From Luteitalea sp. (lineage in GTDB: Bacteria; Acidobacteriota; Vicinamibacteria; Vicinamibacterales; Vicinamibacteraceae), in contig WHTT01000068.1 in assembly GCA_009377605.1 (NCBI GenBank), positions 1-34,527 of the forward strand: a DNA stretch of 34,527 nucleotides, given 5' to 3'. This document shows, piece by piece, positions 13,793 to 22,207 of this stretch; the stretch's first letter is position 1, and every line of letters starts with the position of its first letter. Both the position numbers and the translations under genes were made by a program. The notes beneath the pieces were generated by a model, which saw only the letters and a list, made by a program, of their open reading frames with translations, did no database searches and had not been told where the DNA came from.

Positions 13793-14578
13793 CTACTGAA
13801 AGACCTGCTCGAAGAACGCGAGCATCGCGGCCCAGGACTTCTTGGCCGCGTCTGCATCGTAGGCGATGGCCTCCATCCCGTAGCTCCCAGCGTCAGGGTT
13901 CGTGAAACCGTGCTTCGCGCCGGGGTAGCTGACGAGCTCGAAGTCCACACCGGCTGCGGTCATTTCCTTCCTGAATGCCTCAACCTGCTCCGGCGGGACC
14001 ATCGAGTCTGCCTCGCCGTGCAACGCGAGAATCTGTCCCTTGATCTTGCCCTTCTCCACCGGAGTTTCGGTGCCGAGCGTCCCATGGAAGCTCACGACGG
14101 CGTCGAGATCCGCGCCCGCACGCGCCATGCCCAGGACCACGCCCCCTCCAAAGCAATACCCGATTGCCGCAATCCTGTCCGCGTCCACGTGCGGATCTTG
14201 CTGGAGCTGCTCCAGCGCTACGTTGAACCGCTCCGGGATCGTCGCCGGGTCCTGCATGGTCGCCTTCATGAACGCCTCGGCGTCCTTGGGGTGCGTCGCC
14301 ACCTTGCCCTTGCCGTACATGTCCAAGGCAAAGCCAACATAGCCCGCCTCGGCGAGGCGCTTCGCTTGATTCCGCGTGTGCTCGTTGTGGCCCCACCATT
14401 CGTGCACCACGAGCACGCCCGGCCGCTTGCCATCCATGGCATCGTCCCAGGCGATGAGCCCCTGAAGCACGGTCTCACCCTGCCGGTATTCGACCTCTCT
14501 CGTCCTGACCTCCGCGATCGCGGCTGGCGCGAGCAAGAACAATGTAGCAGCCACCATGAGCACCCGTGTCATCGGCAT
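13793..14578 (-). CDS. Secreted dienelactone hydrolase family protein
   Basis: The 261-residue product begins with a signal peptide (TRVLMVAATLFLLAPAAIA) and continues as an alpha/beta hydrolase of the dienelactone hydrolase family. The nucleophile is C142 in IGYCFGGG, with D191 in LHGEADSMV and H223 in GAKHGF completing the triad. VLVVHEWWGHNEHTR is the family's oxyanion-side motif. The substrate is unknown, and export to the periplasm is predicted. The ATG at 14578 is preferred because a GGGAGG lies 7 bases upstream. Confidence 0.88.
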   Translation of the reverse strand: MPMTRVLMVAATLFLLAPAAIAEVRTREVEYRQGETVLQGLIAWDDAMDGKRPGVLVVHEWWGHNEHTRNQAKRLAEAGYVGFALDMYGKGKVATHPKDAEAFMKATMQDPATIPERFNVALEQLQQDPHVDADRIAAIGYCFGGGVVLGMARAGADLDAVVSFHGTLGTETPVEKGKIKGQILALHGEADSMVPPEQVEAFRKEMTAAGVDFELVSYPGAKHGFTNPDAGSYGMEAIAYDADAAKKSWAAMLAFFEQVFQ

Positions 14579-14669
14579 AGACGTACCTCCCTTCGAAAAG
14601 CAGAGCACATTTCTGCCAATGCGACAAGAACAGGTCATTCGTCGCGAAGGACACGCGGAACCCCGATCG

Positions 14670-14828
14670 TTAGATCAATAGCGGTTGCGTGGTGCGCGGA
14701 GAATCCAGCTCGCCACCGTTGGGCATCAGCTCCATGCAGGTGCGGCCGGAGTTGGTCCTGGCATCGGCGAGCGAGAGACGTGGCAAAGCGATCGACTCCG
14801 CCTGCACACTGGCGGCGCGTACGCTTTC
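14670..14828 (-). other. Open fragment with gene-like sequence downstream of Uma2
   Basis: Directly after the Uma2 stop, another minus-strand frame reads about 52 codons to a TAA at 14672, ending in TNSGRTCMELMPNGGELDSP and RTTQPLLI. The sequence looks protein-like rather than random, but there is no ATG; a GTG near 14814 is the only candidate start. It may be a small gene or the surviving 3' end of a lost one. I do not recognise a family. The rest of 14579-14669 shows nothing. Confidence 0.25.
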
Positions 14829-15422
14829 CTACCGCGCGGGCGGCGCTGACGACCCCCACAGGTAAGCCAGATCGATCTCCACGGCCTCAAAGGGCATCGC
14901 GCGCACGCGATCGGCTGCCTGATGAATCGCCTGGATCACCCAGTGTGGGCCATCGAGCGTAAGGACTTCGAGCGTCTGTGCTATGGGATCGAGTAGCCAG
15001 GCATACGGCACCCGCTCCCGCGCGTAGACGTCGAGCTTCTCGGCGCGGTCGAGACGTGCCGTGGATGGAGACAGAATCTCGCACACCCAGTCAGGTGCGA
15101 GCGTGAAGAAGGGCGTATCTGGAAACGTTGGCATCCGTTCCACCCGCCAGCCGGCAAGATCCGGCACCACGATATCCGACCCGAGGTGCAGCTCCGGCTC
15201 GTGGAGGATTTCCCACCCGCCGGGTCCACTACTGCCACGCTGGAAGGGATCGAGCCGGCCTATCAGTCGCGTTCCACCACGAGCGTGCAGTGAGGCGGGA
15301 CGCGGCGAGGTGTACAACTCGCCATCGATAATCTCGGCGACCAGATGTTCAGGCACGTGCACTAAGTCCTCGTAAGTCGCGCGCCGCCCCCGGCTCGTCG
15401 AATGGCTCACGTGTTGAAGCAT
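14829..15422 (-). CDS. Uma2 family (DUF820) PD-(D/E)XK protein
   Basis: The 197-residue product fits the Uma2 family of putative restriction-type endonucleases: ATYEDLVHVPEHLVAEIIDG at the N-terminus, then IVVPDLAGWRVERMP with the catalytic Asp, and DWVCEILSPSTARLDRAEKL containing the Glu and Lys of the core. These proteins are abundant in cyanobacteria and Acidobacteriota; their role is not established. The ATG at 15422 follows AAGGAG with 6-base spacing. The gene is intact and lies downstream of asnB on the same strand, separated by 136 bases with a hairpin. Confidence 0.88.
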   Translation of the reverse strand: MLQHVSHSTSRGRRATYEDLVHVPEHLVAEIIDGELYTSPRPASLHARGGTRLIGRLDPFQRGSSGPGGWEILHEPELHLGSDIVVPDLAGWRVERMPTFPDTPFFTLAPDWVCEILSPSTARLDRAEKLDVYARERVPYAWLLDPIAQTLEVLTLDGPHWVIQAIHQAADRVRAMPFEAVEIDLAYLWGSSAPPAR

Positions 15423-15444
15423 AGCACGCTCCTTCTGGACGACA

Positions 15445-15471
15445 ACGCCCCTCGACGAAGCTTGGGGGCGT
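15445..15471. terminator. Hairpin between asnB and Uma2 gene
   Basis: ACGCCCC (15445-15451) and GGGGCGT (15465-15471) form a 7-bp stem with a 13-base loop. It lies 88 bases after the asnB stop on the minus strand and could end asnB transcription. No T-run follows. Confidence 0.35.
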
Positions 15472-15558
15472 CCCGCGTATCGTCGAACGACGACGATGCC
15501 ATCGTCACAAAGGCGGCGTCAATGCTACGCCGACAGCGTCACACATTCGGGCGGAATC

Positions 15559-17454
15559 CTAGGCGCCGATTGAATCGGCCCAGCGCTCGAAGACCATGAG
15601 CGCGAAGAGCTGGTGGGCGTAATTCTGGCGGCCTGCGACGTGGGCGTCCATCATGCGCCGCACGGCTGGTGGATGGAACAAACCGCGGCGTCGCAAACGC
15701 TCGGTTGACAAGAGGCCGCGCATGAGTGGCTGGAGCTCGCGACGCAGCCAGTTCTTCATGGGAATGCTGAAGCCCTCTTTCTGACGAAGGCGGGTTCGGT
15801 CAGGCAAGATCCCTTCGAGCGCTCGCTTGAGAATGTACTTGCGCTCGCCGTTCCGGATCTTGAGGTCGCCCGGCATCGAAAAGGCGAGCTCCATGACGTC
15901 CACATCGAGAAACGGCGCACGCGTCTCGAGCGACGTCGCCATGCTCATGCGATCGACCTTCACGAGGATATCGTCTGCAAGATAGATACGCAGGTCCGCA
16001 TATAGTGCGCGGTTCAGGAAGTCGTCGTTTGTATACGCTCGCAGCGCTTCCGTGACTGGGCGATAGACGTCCGCGCGCGCCACGGCGTCGCGCAACCGAG
16101 CCGCGTAGAGGCTGCGCTTCAGGCCGGGCGACATGAAGCTCATCCACCGATACTGGCCAATACCAGGCGGTGAGGTTGCCATACCCTCTGTGAACCGACG
16201 CACCTTGTTGATGAAGCCCTTCTTCTTTTCTGTCGGCGGCAGCAGCGAGGCGAGCACGTAGGCCGCCTTGAAGGCCGCGCCAGGTGCGATCCGCTCGAGC
16301 CGCGCCGCAAGCTGATAGGCGGCGTACGCGTCGTATCCCCCAAACAGCTCGTCGCCGCCATCCCCTCCCAGCACCACCTTGACGTGCTCACGCGCCAGGC
16401 AGGAGACCAAGTACGTCGGAAACAGCGAGACGTCCGCGAACGGCTCGTCCAGGTGCACGATCAGTCGATCGAACAGCTCGACGAGGTCCGGCGTCACCGT
16501 GTCATCGCGATGCACCGTGCCGAATCGCTGGGCAATCTCCCGGGCGTACGGCAGCTCGTTGTAGCTCCCCTCATCGAATCCCAGACTGAAGCTCTGCACC
16601 GAGACACCGCGTCGCTCGGCCGCCTGGCTCATGAACGCCACGACGGCGCTCGAATCGATGCCCCCCGAGAGAAAGATGCCGAGGGGCACATCCGACATCA
16701 TCTGGCTGTCCACCGCCTTGCCGAGCGCCGCACGCACCGCCGCGACGGCATCCGGTTCCTCCCAGGCGCGCACCGCCACGGACGAGGCGTCCCAGTAGCG
16801 CTCCACCTCCACGCTCCCGTCGCGGTACCGCAGAAAATGCGCCGCCGGCAGCTTTCGCACACCGCGAATCATGGTCCGCGGCGCGATGACATACTCGTAG
16901 GTGAGGAACTCGTCGAGCGCCTCCAGATCCAACTCGCGCGACACCTCCGGCCGTGCCAGGAGCGCCTTGACCTCGGAGGCGAGGAGCAAGCCCTGAGACG
17001 TCTCGGTGTAGTAGAGCGGCTTCTCCCCCGCTCGATCGCGCGCGGCAATGAGCGTCGATGTCCGGCTGTCCCACAGCGCCAACGCGAACATCCCTCGCAG
17101 CCGCCCGAGAAACGCCTCACCATACTCTTCGTACGCGTGAACGATCACCTCGACATCGACGCGACTGCGGAACCGATGACCGCGCGCCGCCAGGTCGTGG
17201 CGGACCTCCTCGAAGTTGTAGATCTCCCCGTTGGCGACAGCCTGAATCGTGCCGTCCTCGTTGCTGACCGGCTGCTGCCCACCGGCCAAGTCGACAATCG
17301 CGAGCCGGCGCATGCCGAGCCCGAAGCCCTGCGCCACGACGAGGCCCTCTTCGTCCGGACCGCGATGATGCAGCGTGCGCACCATCCGTTCCACCTCGTC
17401 CCGGAGGACGGGTCGCGAGAGATCACGATCGACGATGCCGACGATGCCGCACAT
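15559..17454 (-). CDS. asnB: Asparagine synthetase (glutamine-hydrolysing)
   Basis: The 631-residue protein has the AsnB two-domain layout. The N-terminal glutaminase domain begins MCGIVGIVDRD with Cys2 as nucleophile and continues LHHRGPDEEG and ANGEIYNFEE. The synthetase domain follows, with the PP-loop LSGGIDSSAVVAFMS and the EGFSIPMKNWL region near the C-terminus. It makes asparagine from aspartate, glutamine and ATP, but in loci with glycosyltransferases AsnB-type enzymes often amidate surface-glycan sugars. Here an acyltransferase and a glycosyltransferase lie just upstream on the same strand. The start lacks a normal ribosome-binding site and abuts a tandem repeat at 17462-17497. Confidence 0.93.
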   Translation of the reverse strand: MCGIVGIVDRDLSRPVLRDEVERMVRTLHHRGPDEEGLVVAQGFGLGMRRLAIVDLAGGQQPVSNEDGTIQAVANGEIYNFEEVRHDLAARGHRFRSRVDVEVIVHAYEEYGEAFLGRLRGMFALALWDSRTSTLIAARDRAGEKPLYYTETSQGLLLASEVKALLARPEVSRELDLEALDEFLTYEYVIAPRTMIRGVRKLPAAHFLRYRDGSVEVERYWDASSVAVRAWEEPDAVAAVRAALGKAVDSQMMSDVPLGIFLSGGIDSSAVVAFMSQAAERRGVSVQSFSLGFDEGSYNELPYAREIAQRFGTVHRDDTVTPDLVELFDRLIVHLDEPFADVSLFPTYLVSCLAREHVKVVLGGDGGDELFGGYDAYAAYQLAARLERIAPGAAFKAAYVLASLLPPTEKKKGFINKVRRFTEGMATSPPGIGQYRWMSFMSPGLKRSLYAARLRDAVARADVYRPVTEALRAYTNDDFLNRALYADLRIYLADDILVKVDRMSMATSLETRAPFLDVDVMELAFSMPGDLKIRNGERKYILKRALEGILPDRTRLRQKEGFSIPMKNWLRRELQPLMRGLLSTERLRRRGLFHPPAVRRMMDAHVAGRQNYAHQLFALMVFERWADSIGA

Positions 17455-17461
17455 TACAGGT

Positions 17462-17580
17462 GCTTGGTCCTTGGTCCTTGGTGCTTGGTCCTTGGTGCGG
17501 CGCGGGCTAAAGCCGCGCCCTACCGCTGATTCCCGACTCCTGTTTCTCGTTTCCCGTTTCCTGATTCCCGTCTTCCCGAC
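17462..17580. repeat. Degenerate 7-mer repeats and REP-like hairpin upstream of asnB
   Basis: 17462-17497 repeats GCTTGGTCCTTGGTCCTTGG-type heptamers (TTGGTCC/TTGGTGC). A hairpin follows at 17499-17519 (GGCGC...GCGCC with inner GGCT/AGCC). Then comes a run of TTCCCG/TTTCTCG-like units to about 17580. The 17-base string CTGATTCCCGACTCCTG at 17526-17542 recurs exactly at 24140-24156. The block supplies the last codons of the acyltransferase gene. Confidence 0.7.
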
Positions 17581-18325
17581 GATCCCTTATTTTCTTTGCC
17601 GGAGTGCCGACGGCGATCGCAAATGGCGGAATCTCGCCCACCACGACCGCGCCAGCACCGATGATCGCATCGGCACCGATGCGCGATCCGTCGGTGACCA
17701 CCACGTGCGCCCCGAGCCAGACGTGGTCGCCTACGTCGATGCCGCTACTGGTACGCCCCTGGTCGAGCACTGGAATATCGACCCGATCGTAGAGATGATC
17801 CCCGCCGACGAGGTACGTGAAGGCCGCCATCAAGACCTTCGTCCCCACTCGGACGCGCGATCCGGAAAAGATCTCGCAATTGAATCCAATGTTCGCATGA
17901 TCCTCGATGACGATATCCCCGTTCTTGCAACTGAGGATCGTCCCCCGCCCAATGAAGACGCCGTTGCCAATCTCAATCCCTTTGTTGTCCTGCCCCTTGG
18001 CATCCAAACAGCATCCGTCATCGATGACCACATCGTTGCCAATCGTGATCTTGTGCGGGTGGCGAAGCACGACGTGCTGCCCGAAGGTCACATTGCGTCC
18101 CACGCGCCCCAGCAGCCGAGGGTAGAGCTTCGACCGCAAGAACAGGCCCAGCGCGCCCGGCATGCCGGCACACAGCATCGTCAGGAGCTCGTGCTTCAGG
18201 AGCGCGAGCAGGCCTGGCCGCCCAATCACGAGGTCGGCGTATCGCTGCGCCTTCGATCGGCGCTCGTCGAACAGCTCGCGCTGAATAACGGTAATGCGTG
18301 GATCGTGCTCCCGAGTCGATTTCAC
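17507..18325 (-). CDS. Hexapeptide-repeat (LbH) acyltransferase
   Basis: The 272-residue protein carries a left-handed beta-helix of hexapeptide repeats: VGRNVTFGQHVVLRH, ITIGNDVVIDDGCCLD, EIGNGVFIGRGTILS, IVIEDHANIGFNCEIF, then VGDHVWLGAHVVVTDGSRIG with the usual transferase loop around HLYDRVD. It probably acetylates a sugar in surface-glycan synthesis. The GTG start at 18325 lies 5 bases after the glycosyltransferase stop, so the two form an operon. The last 20 or so residues (from about GNQETGNEK) are read out of the 17507-17570 repeat, so the original C-terminus has probably been replaced or extended. Confidence 0.85.
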   Translation of the reverse strand: MKSTREHDPRITVIQRELFDERRSKAQRYADLVIGRPGLLALLKHELLTMLCAGMPGALGLFLRSKLYPRLLGRVGRNVTFGQHVVLRHPHKITIGNDVVIDDGCCLDAKGQDNKGIEIGNGVFIGRGTILSCKNGDIVIEDHANIGFNCEIFSGSRVRVGTKVLMAAFTYLVGGDHLYDRVDIPVLDQGRTSSGIDVGDHVWLGAHVVVTDGSRIGADAIIGAGAVVVGEIPPFAIAVGTPAKKIRDRREDGNQETGNEKQESGISGRARL

Positions 18326-18330
18326 GTTGG

Positions 18331-19329
18331 TCAGCGGCTCCGCGCCCGGACCGACTCGAGCGGGCGCTCGGTCCCGGCCTCGGGCGCCTCGAGAACTTGA
18401 CGAATGACGTAGGTCGGCTTGTCCTGCGACTCGTGGTAGGTCCGCGACTGGAGCTCCGCGAGCAGGCCCACGGTGACGAGCTGCACGCCCGTAAAGGTGA
18501 GCAGGATGCCCAAGAGCAGCAGCGGCCGGTCGGCAATGGCCTGATGGCTGATCAGTCGCACGTATGCCAAGTAGACGAGAATCAGCCCGCCGAGCCCCCC
18601 CATCATCAACCCGATGAGCCCGAAGATTTGCAGCGGGCGCGTCGAGTAACTCAGTAAGAACTTCACCGTGACCAGGTCGAGCACCACGCGCACCGTTCGC
18701 GAGAGCCCGTACTTCGACGCTCCCGCAAGGCGCGGCCGATGGTTGACGACCACTTCCGTCACGCGCACGCCAAGCTCGCTCGCGATGGCCGGGATGAAGC
18801 GGTGCATCTCGCCGTAGAGCCGCAACGGCTTGACGACCTCTGCCCGAAACGCCTTCAGTGAGCATCCGTAGTCATGAAGCTCCACGCCAGTGGCGCGGGA
18901 GATGAGCTTGTTGGCGATGATGGAGGGCGCGCGACGCGTCAACCAGGTATCCTTGCGGTCCTTCCGCCAGCCGCAGACGATGTCGTAGCCCTCGTCGAGC
19001 TTGGCCACCAGTGCGGGGATATCCCGTGGATCATTCTGCAGGTCGCCATCCGAGGTGACGATGACGCGGCCTCGGGCGTGGGCAATCCCCGCGGAGAAGG
19101 CGGCCGTCTGGCCAAAGTTGCGGCGGAACTGGATGATGCGAACGTGCGAATCGTGGGCCTGTATCCGCGTGAGCTCGGCAAAGCCGTCGTCCGTGCTGCC
19201 GTCGTCGACGAACAGCAGCTCGTACGGCCGGCCCCACGCCATCAGCGTGGCCGTCAACTCCTCGTGGAGCCTCTGCAGGTTCAGCGACTCATTGAAGACC
19301 GGGACGATGACAGACAGGTCGGGGGTCAT
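18331..19329 (-). CDS. Family 2 glycosyltransferase, dolichol/undecaprenyl-phosphate sugar type
   Basis: The 332-residue product has a GT-A catalytic domain (LSVIVPVFNESLNLQRLHEE, LLFVDDGSTDDGF, VTSDGDLQNDP with the metal-binding DxD-like acidic cluster, and GCSLKAFRAEV). Two C-terminal membrane helices follow (IFGLIGLMMGGLGGLILVYL and LLLLGILLTFTGVQLVTVGL). This is the DPM1/ArnC-like layout that moves a sugar from a nucleotide donor to a polyprenyl phosphate at the inner membrane. It is co-transcribed with the acyltransferase downstream. ATG at 19329. Confidence 0.9.
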   Translation of the reverse strand: MTPDLSVIVPVFNESLNLQRLHEELTATLMAWGRPYELLFVDDGSTDDGFAELTRIQAHDSHVRIIQFRRNFGQTAAFSAGIAHARGRVIVTSDGDLQNDPRDIPALVAKLDEGYDIVCGWRKDRKDTWLTRRAPSIIANKLISRATGVELHDYGCSLKAFRAEVVKPLRLYGEMHRFIPAIASELGVRVTEVVVNHRPRLAGASKYGLSRTVRVVLDLVTVKFLLSYSTRPLQIFGLIGLMMGGLGGLILVYLAYVRLISHQAIADRPLLLLGILLTFTGVQLVTVGLLAELQSRTYHESQDKPTYVIRQVLEAPEAGTERPLESVRARSR

Positions 19330-19404
19330 GCAATCGCGGGCGTCGGCCGAGCCACGCCGTAGCGATTATACCGTTAGGGCGGGAAAAGGAACCGGGTACC
19401 TTTT

Positions 19405-20022
19405 TCAAGCGGCACTCGCTCCCTTGTTCCCGTCGTTTCCGCGCCAGCGCCGCCAAACGAGGTAAATTGCAAGTCCCGTGAGAATCACGGCCACGGCCAC
19501 CAGGGCGACGGTGCGACCGTGCAGCTTGAGAAAGTCAATCGCCTGCGCCCCGTAGTAGTACGCGAGCAACCCCTCGCCGAAGTAGCGCAGCCCGCGGCCA
19601 ATGAGGATAGCGATCACGAAGTCCCGTAGCTTGACCCGCATCACGCCGCCGAGCAGCACGAACAGCTTGAAGGGCGCCGGCGGCGGCAGGAGGGCCGGCA
19701 CGAGAACGGCGAGCGCTCCCCAGCGCTCGAAGAGCGCGGTTGCACGTTCTACCATCGCGCTCTTGAACCGGCGCCGCAGCAGCGCTTCTCCACCCTTGCG
19801 GCCAAGGCCGTACACGACCAAGCAGCCGGCGACGGACCCGAGCGTCTGCATGGTCGCGTAGTAGAGGAGCCGCTGTGGCTCTCGCGTGACCATCCAGATG
19901 ATGAGGATGTCGTTGATCTGGGGGAGCGAGAGGAAGGATGAATCGAGGAACGCAATCGTGAAGAGGCCTAACCCGCCCCAGTTCGCTGCGGCGCTCTCAA
20001 TCCACTGGATGAAGCGGGGCAT
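19405..20022 (-). CDS. VTT/DedA-like membrane protein
   Basis: The 205-residue product fits the VTT (SNARE-associated/DedA, YqaA-like) family. It has hydrophobic helices around GLGLFTIAFLDSSFLSLPQI, the VVYGLGRKGGEALLRRR segment, VPALLPPPAPFKLFVLLGGV with the family's proline-rich re-entrant motif, and a C-terminal helix ending in a basic tail. DedA-type proteins transport or flip lipid carriers. The ATG at 20022 has no recognisable ribosome-binding site because a GTGACGA tandem repeat begins 5 bases upstream of it; a TTG at 20025 is also in frame. Confidence 0.83.
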   Translation of the reverse strand: MPRFIQWIESAAANWGGLGLFTIAFLDSSFLSLPQINDILIIWMVTREPQRLLYYATMQTLGSVAGCLVVYGLGRKGGEALLRRRFKSAMVERATALFERWGALAVLVPALLPPPAPFKLFVLLGGVMRVKLRDFVIAILIGRGLRYFGEGLLAYYYGAQAIDFLKLHGRTVALVAVAVILTGLAIYLVWRRWRGNDGNKGASAA

Positions 20023-20027
20023 CAAAA

Positions 20028-20055
20028 GTGACGAGTGACGAGTGACGAGTGACGA
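20028..20055. repeat. Four tandem GTGACGA heptamers
   Basis: Four exact copies of GTGACGA lie directly upstream of the VTT gene's start codon, where its ribosome-binding site would be. The unit is the reverse complement of the core (CACTCGTCAC) of the 20-mer repeats at 20194-20294. Confidence 0.9.
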
Positions 20056-20193
20056 GAGCGGGAGGGGGCAGGTCGCACGATCGGGGTATCATCCTACCGC
20101 GCCTCCCCACGCCCTTCAGAGTACGAGCAACCGCCGGGCCCTGTCCACCAACCAGATGTGTCACTCGTCAGCTCGTAGCGAGGGGCCTGCCCG

Positions 20194-20294
20194 CACTCGT
20201 CACTGCTCTTCATCACTCGTCACTGCTCTTTATCACTCGTCACTGCTCTTCATCACTCGTCACTGCTCTTCGTCACTCGCCACTCGTCACTGTC
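20194..20294. repeat. 20-bp tandem repeat array
   Basis: Four near-identical 20-base units (CACTCGTCACTGCTCTTCAT with single changes) run from 20194 to 20273, followed by degenerate copies to 20294, up to the stop codon of the outer-membrane protein gene at 20296. There are no unique spacers, so this is not a CRISPR array. 20056-20193 between the two repeat blocks holds no gene. Confidence 0.9.
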
Positions 20295-20295
20295 C

Positions 20296-21051
20296 TTAGA
20301 ATCGGAAGCCAACGGTCACCTGGAAAACGTGGCTCGCCAGGTCGATCTCATCGCCAAAGAACCCTTGGTTCGGGTCGTCTGGGTCGATCTCCGCCTTTCC
20401 TCCGTGGAATCGGTACTCGCCGCCAATTAGGAGCGTATTGCCTGCGGGAAAGCGCACACCGGCTAGAATGACCGGCCCGACGGTCGTGCCTTCACCAGCA
20501 AAGCTATCTTGAAAGATGTCGAACGTCTCAAAGTCGATGAACTCACCGATCTCGCTGTAGCGCCACCGCAGCACGCCGAGTCCTGCACCAATGTACGGCT
20601 GGATGGGCGCATCTCGAGTAATCGGAAAGAACCGGCCTGTAAAGGTGATCGGCAGCACGCGCAGCTTCGCGTCCATGTCGATCTCGGTCCCATCGGCGTC
20701 CTCGAGGTCCGCGTTGATGGTCGCCACGGTCCGCTGGTAGAAGGCAATACCGGCACCCGCCTCGAGGAAGCTGCCGATGCTGACCAAGTAGTCGGCGCCG
20801 AACGTGCCGCCGTTGAAGTCGCCGATGTCAAAGAGCAGTGGAAACTCGCCTCCGAGGAGATTGTTGGCGAGGACATCGCCGGTCACGAGGCCATCGCCGG
20901 GGCGATCCAGCTCTCGACCGTCCAGGCCTTTGACGACCCAGCCACCAGCATTCACGCTCAGAACGCTGTCCACTTGCGCCTGCGCTGGGCCCGCCGTCCC
21001 CAACAGACAGGCCCCACCCAATAAACTAGTAATGATTAGACGTCGCATCAT
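20296..21051 (-). CDS. Outer-membrane beta-barrel protein
   Basis: A 251-residue protein starts with a signal peptide (LIITSLLGGACLLGTAGPAQ, cleavage after AQA). Alternating strands typical of an 8-stranded barrel follow, and it ends VFQVTVGFRF with the C-terminal Phe used by the BAM insertase. Segments such as ADYLVSIGSFLEAGAGIAFY and PYIGAGLGVLRWRY resemble OmpW/opacity-type porin-like barrels. The function is not known. ATG at 21051. Confidence 0.8.
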   Translation of the reverse strand: MMRRLIITSLLGGACLLGTAGPAQAQVDSVLSVNAGGWVVKGLDGRELDRPGDGLVTGDVLANNLLGGEFPLLFDIGDFNGGTFGADYLVSIGSFLEAGAGIAFYQRTVATINADLEDADGTEIDMDAKLRVLPITFTGRFFPITRDAPIQPYIGAGLGVLRWRYSEIGEFIDFETFDIFQDSFAGEGTTVGPVILAGVRFPAGNTLLIGGEYRFHGGKAEIDPDDPNQGFFGDEIDLASHVFQVTVGFRF

Positions 21052-21355
21052 GAGACCGTGCTCCTATGAGACCGCTATCCGAAGGCGCTGCGCGGTCGTT
21101 CTCCTTCCATCTCCTCCGCCGAAGCGCAAAGCGCGAAGGCGGACCGTACCAGGGGCCGCCGGGCGGTCATCCGACGTCAGTGGCACGATGCACTACCGCA
21201 CGCACCCGTACTCGTATTGAAGCACGGTATGTGCCAAAGCTCGCGGCACCTGAAGGCGCCCCTAGAGGGGCACTCTACTACCGTGAAAGGGGCACCTTAG
21301 TGCCGTGGGTATGGCAAGGTCGGCTGGGCGGGCCGCAGAGTGTCCTGTGCTCCGG
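21052..21355. other. Intergenic region with hairpins and REP-like repeat
   Basis: No gene is supported in these 304 bases. They hold a structured repeat at 21115-21143 (TCCGCC-gaa-GCGC-aaa-GCGC-gaa-GGCGGA), a CCCCT-AG-AGGGG palindrome near 21270, and a perfect GGCAC-CTTA-GTGCC hairpin near 21292-21305. The hairpins lie downstream of the inositol phosphatase gene (minus strand) and could end its transcript. The promoter of the outer-membrane protein is presumably also here. Confidence 0.6.
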
Positions 21356-22177
21356 TCATCCCGTCCGCAAACGAGCACGCTCCTTGCCAACGGTCTGAAG
21401 CACCTCGAGCATGACCGGATGTAAGGGGCCATTGGAAGCGACCAGCTCCGTATCGCGTGACCCATGCCGGGAGCCATCCCAGCGCGTGACCGTCCCGCCG
21501 GCCTCCTCGGTAATGAGCGCGGCTGCCGCCGTGTCCCACGGTTGGAGGCGTGACTCCCAGAAGCCGTCGAGCCGACCAGCAGCCACGTAGCAGAGGTCGA
21601 GGGCGGCGGATCCAAGCCGCCTCACCGCGCGCGCACGCCCCACGAAGGCAATGAAGAACGCCATCACCTCGTCGAGCGACTGGTGCACGTCGTAGGGAAA
21701 TCCGGTGCACAGGAGGGCATCCAGCAGCGTCGTGGCCTGCGAGACGTGAAGCGGCTCGCCATTGAGAAAGGCCCCGCCACCGCGCTCGGCGGTGAACAGC
21801 TCGCGCCGCGTGGGATCGTACACGGCTGCGACCTCGACGGACCCGTTGATCTCGAGGGCGAGCGACGAGCAGAAGATGGGGAGACCGTGGGCGTAGTTCG
21901 TCGTGCCGTCGACTGGGTCGAAGATCCAGCAGTGCGAGGCGTCGGTCTGCCCTTCGTCTGCCGACTGTAGCTCCTCGGCGAGAACGGCATGATCGGGAAA
22001 GCGCTCGGCGACGAGCGCACGAAACATGCGCTCGACCGCCACATCCACTTCGGTCACGAGATCGATGGCGCCCTTCTTCTTCACCTCGATTGCTTGACCG
22101 AACTGCGCGAGCTGGATCTCACCGGCACGAAGCACCGCCTCGGTCGCGGTGGCCAAAAATAGCGGGTTCTGGGACAT
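21356..22177 (-). CDS. suhB: Inositol-1-monophosphatase family protein
   Basis: The 273-residue enzyme has the metal-binding motifs of the Li-sensitive phosphatase family: AEEL (Glu ligand), WIFDPVDGTTNYAHG, and LQPWDTAAAALITEEAGG with the second Asp. It hydrolyses inositol monophosphate or related sugar phosphates using Mg2+. The start MSQNPLFLATATEAVLRAGE is normal for the family. It lies 30 bases downstream of the RsbW-like gene on the same strand, so the two may be co-transcribed. Confidence 0.9.
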   Translation of the reverse strand: MSQNPLFLATATEAVLRAGEIQLAQFGQAIEVKKKGAIDLVTEVDVAVERMFRALVAERFPDHAVLAEELQSADEGQTDASHCWIFDPVDGTTNYAHGLPIFCSSLALEINGSVEVAAVYDPTRRELFTAERGGGAFLNGEPLHVSQATTLLDALLCTGFPYDVHQSLDEVMAFFIAFVGRARAVRRLGSAALDLCYVAAGRLDGFWESRLQPWDTAAAALITEEAGGTVTRWDGSRHGSRDTELVASNGPLHPVMLEVLQTVGKERARLRTG

Positions 22178-22207
22178 CGGGTTTGGATATTGAGCTAACG
22201 GCCGCTT

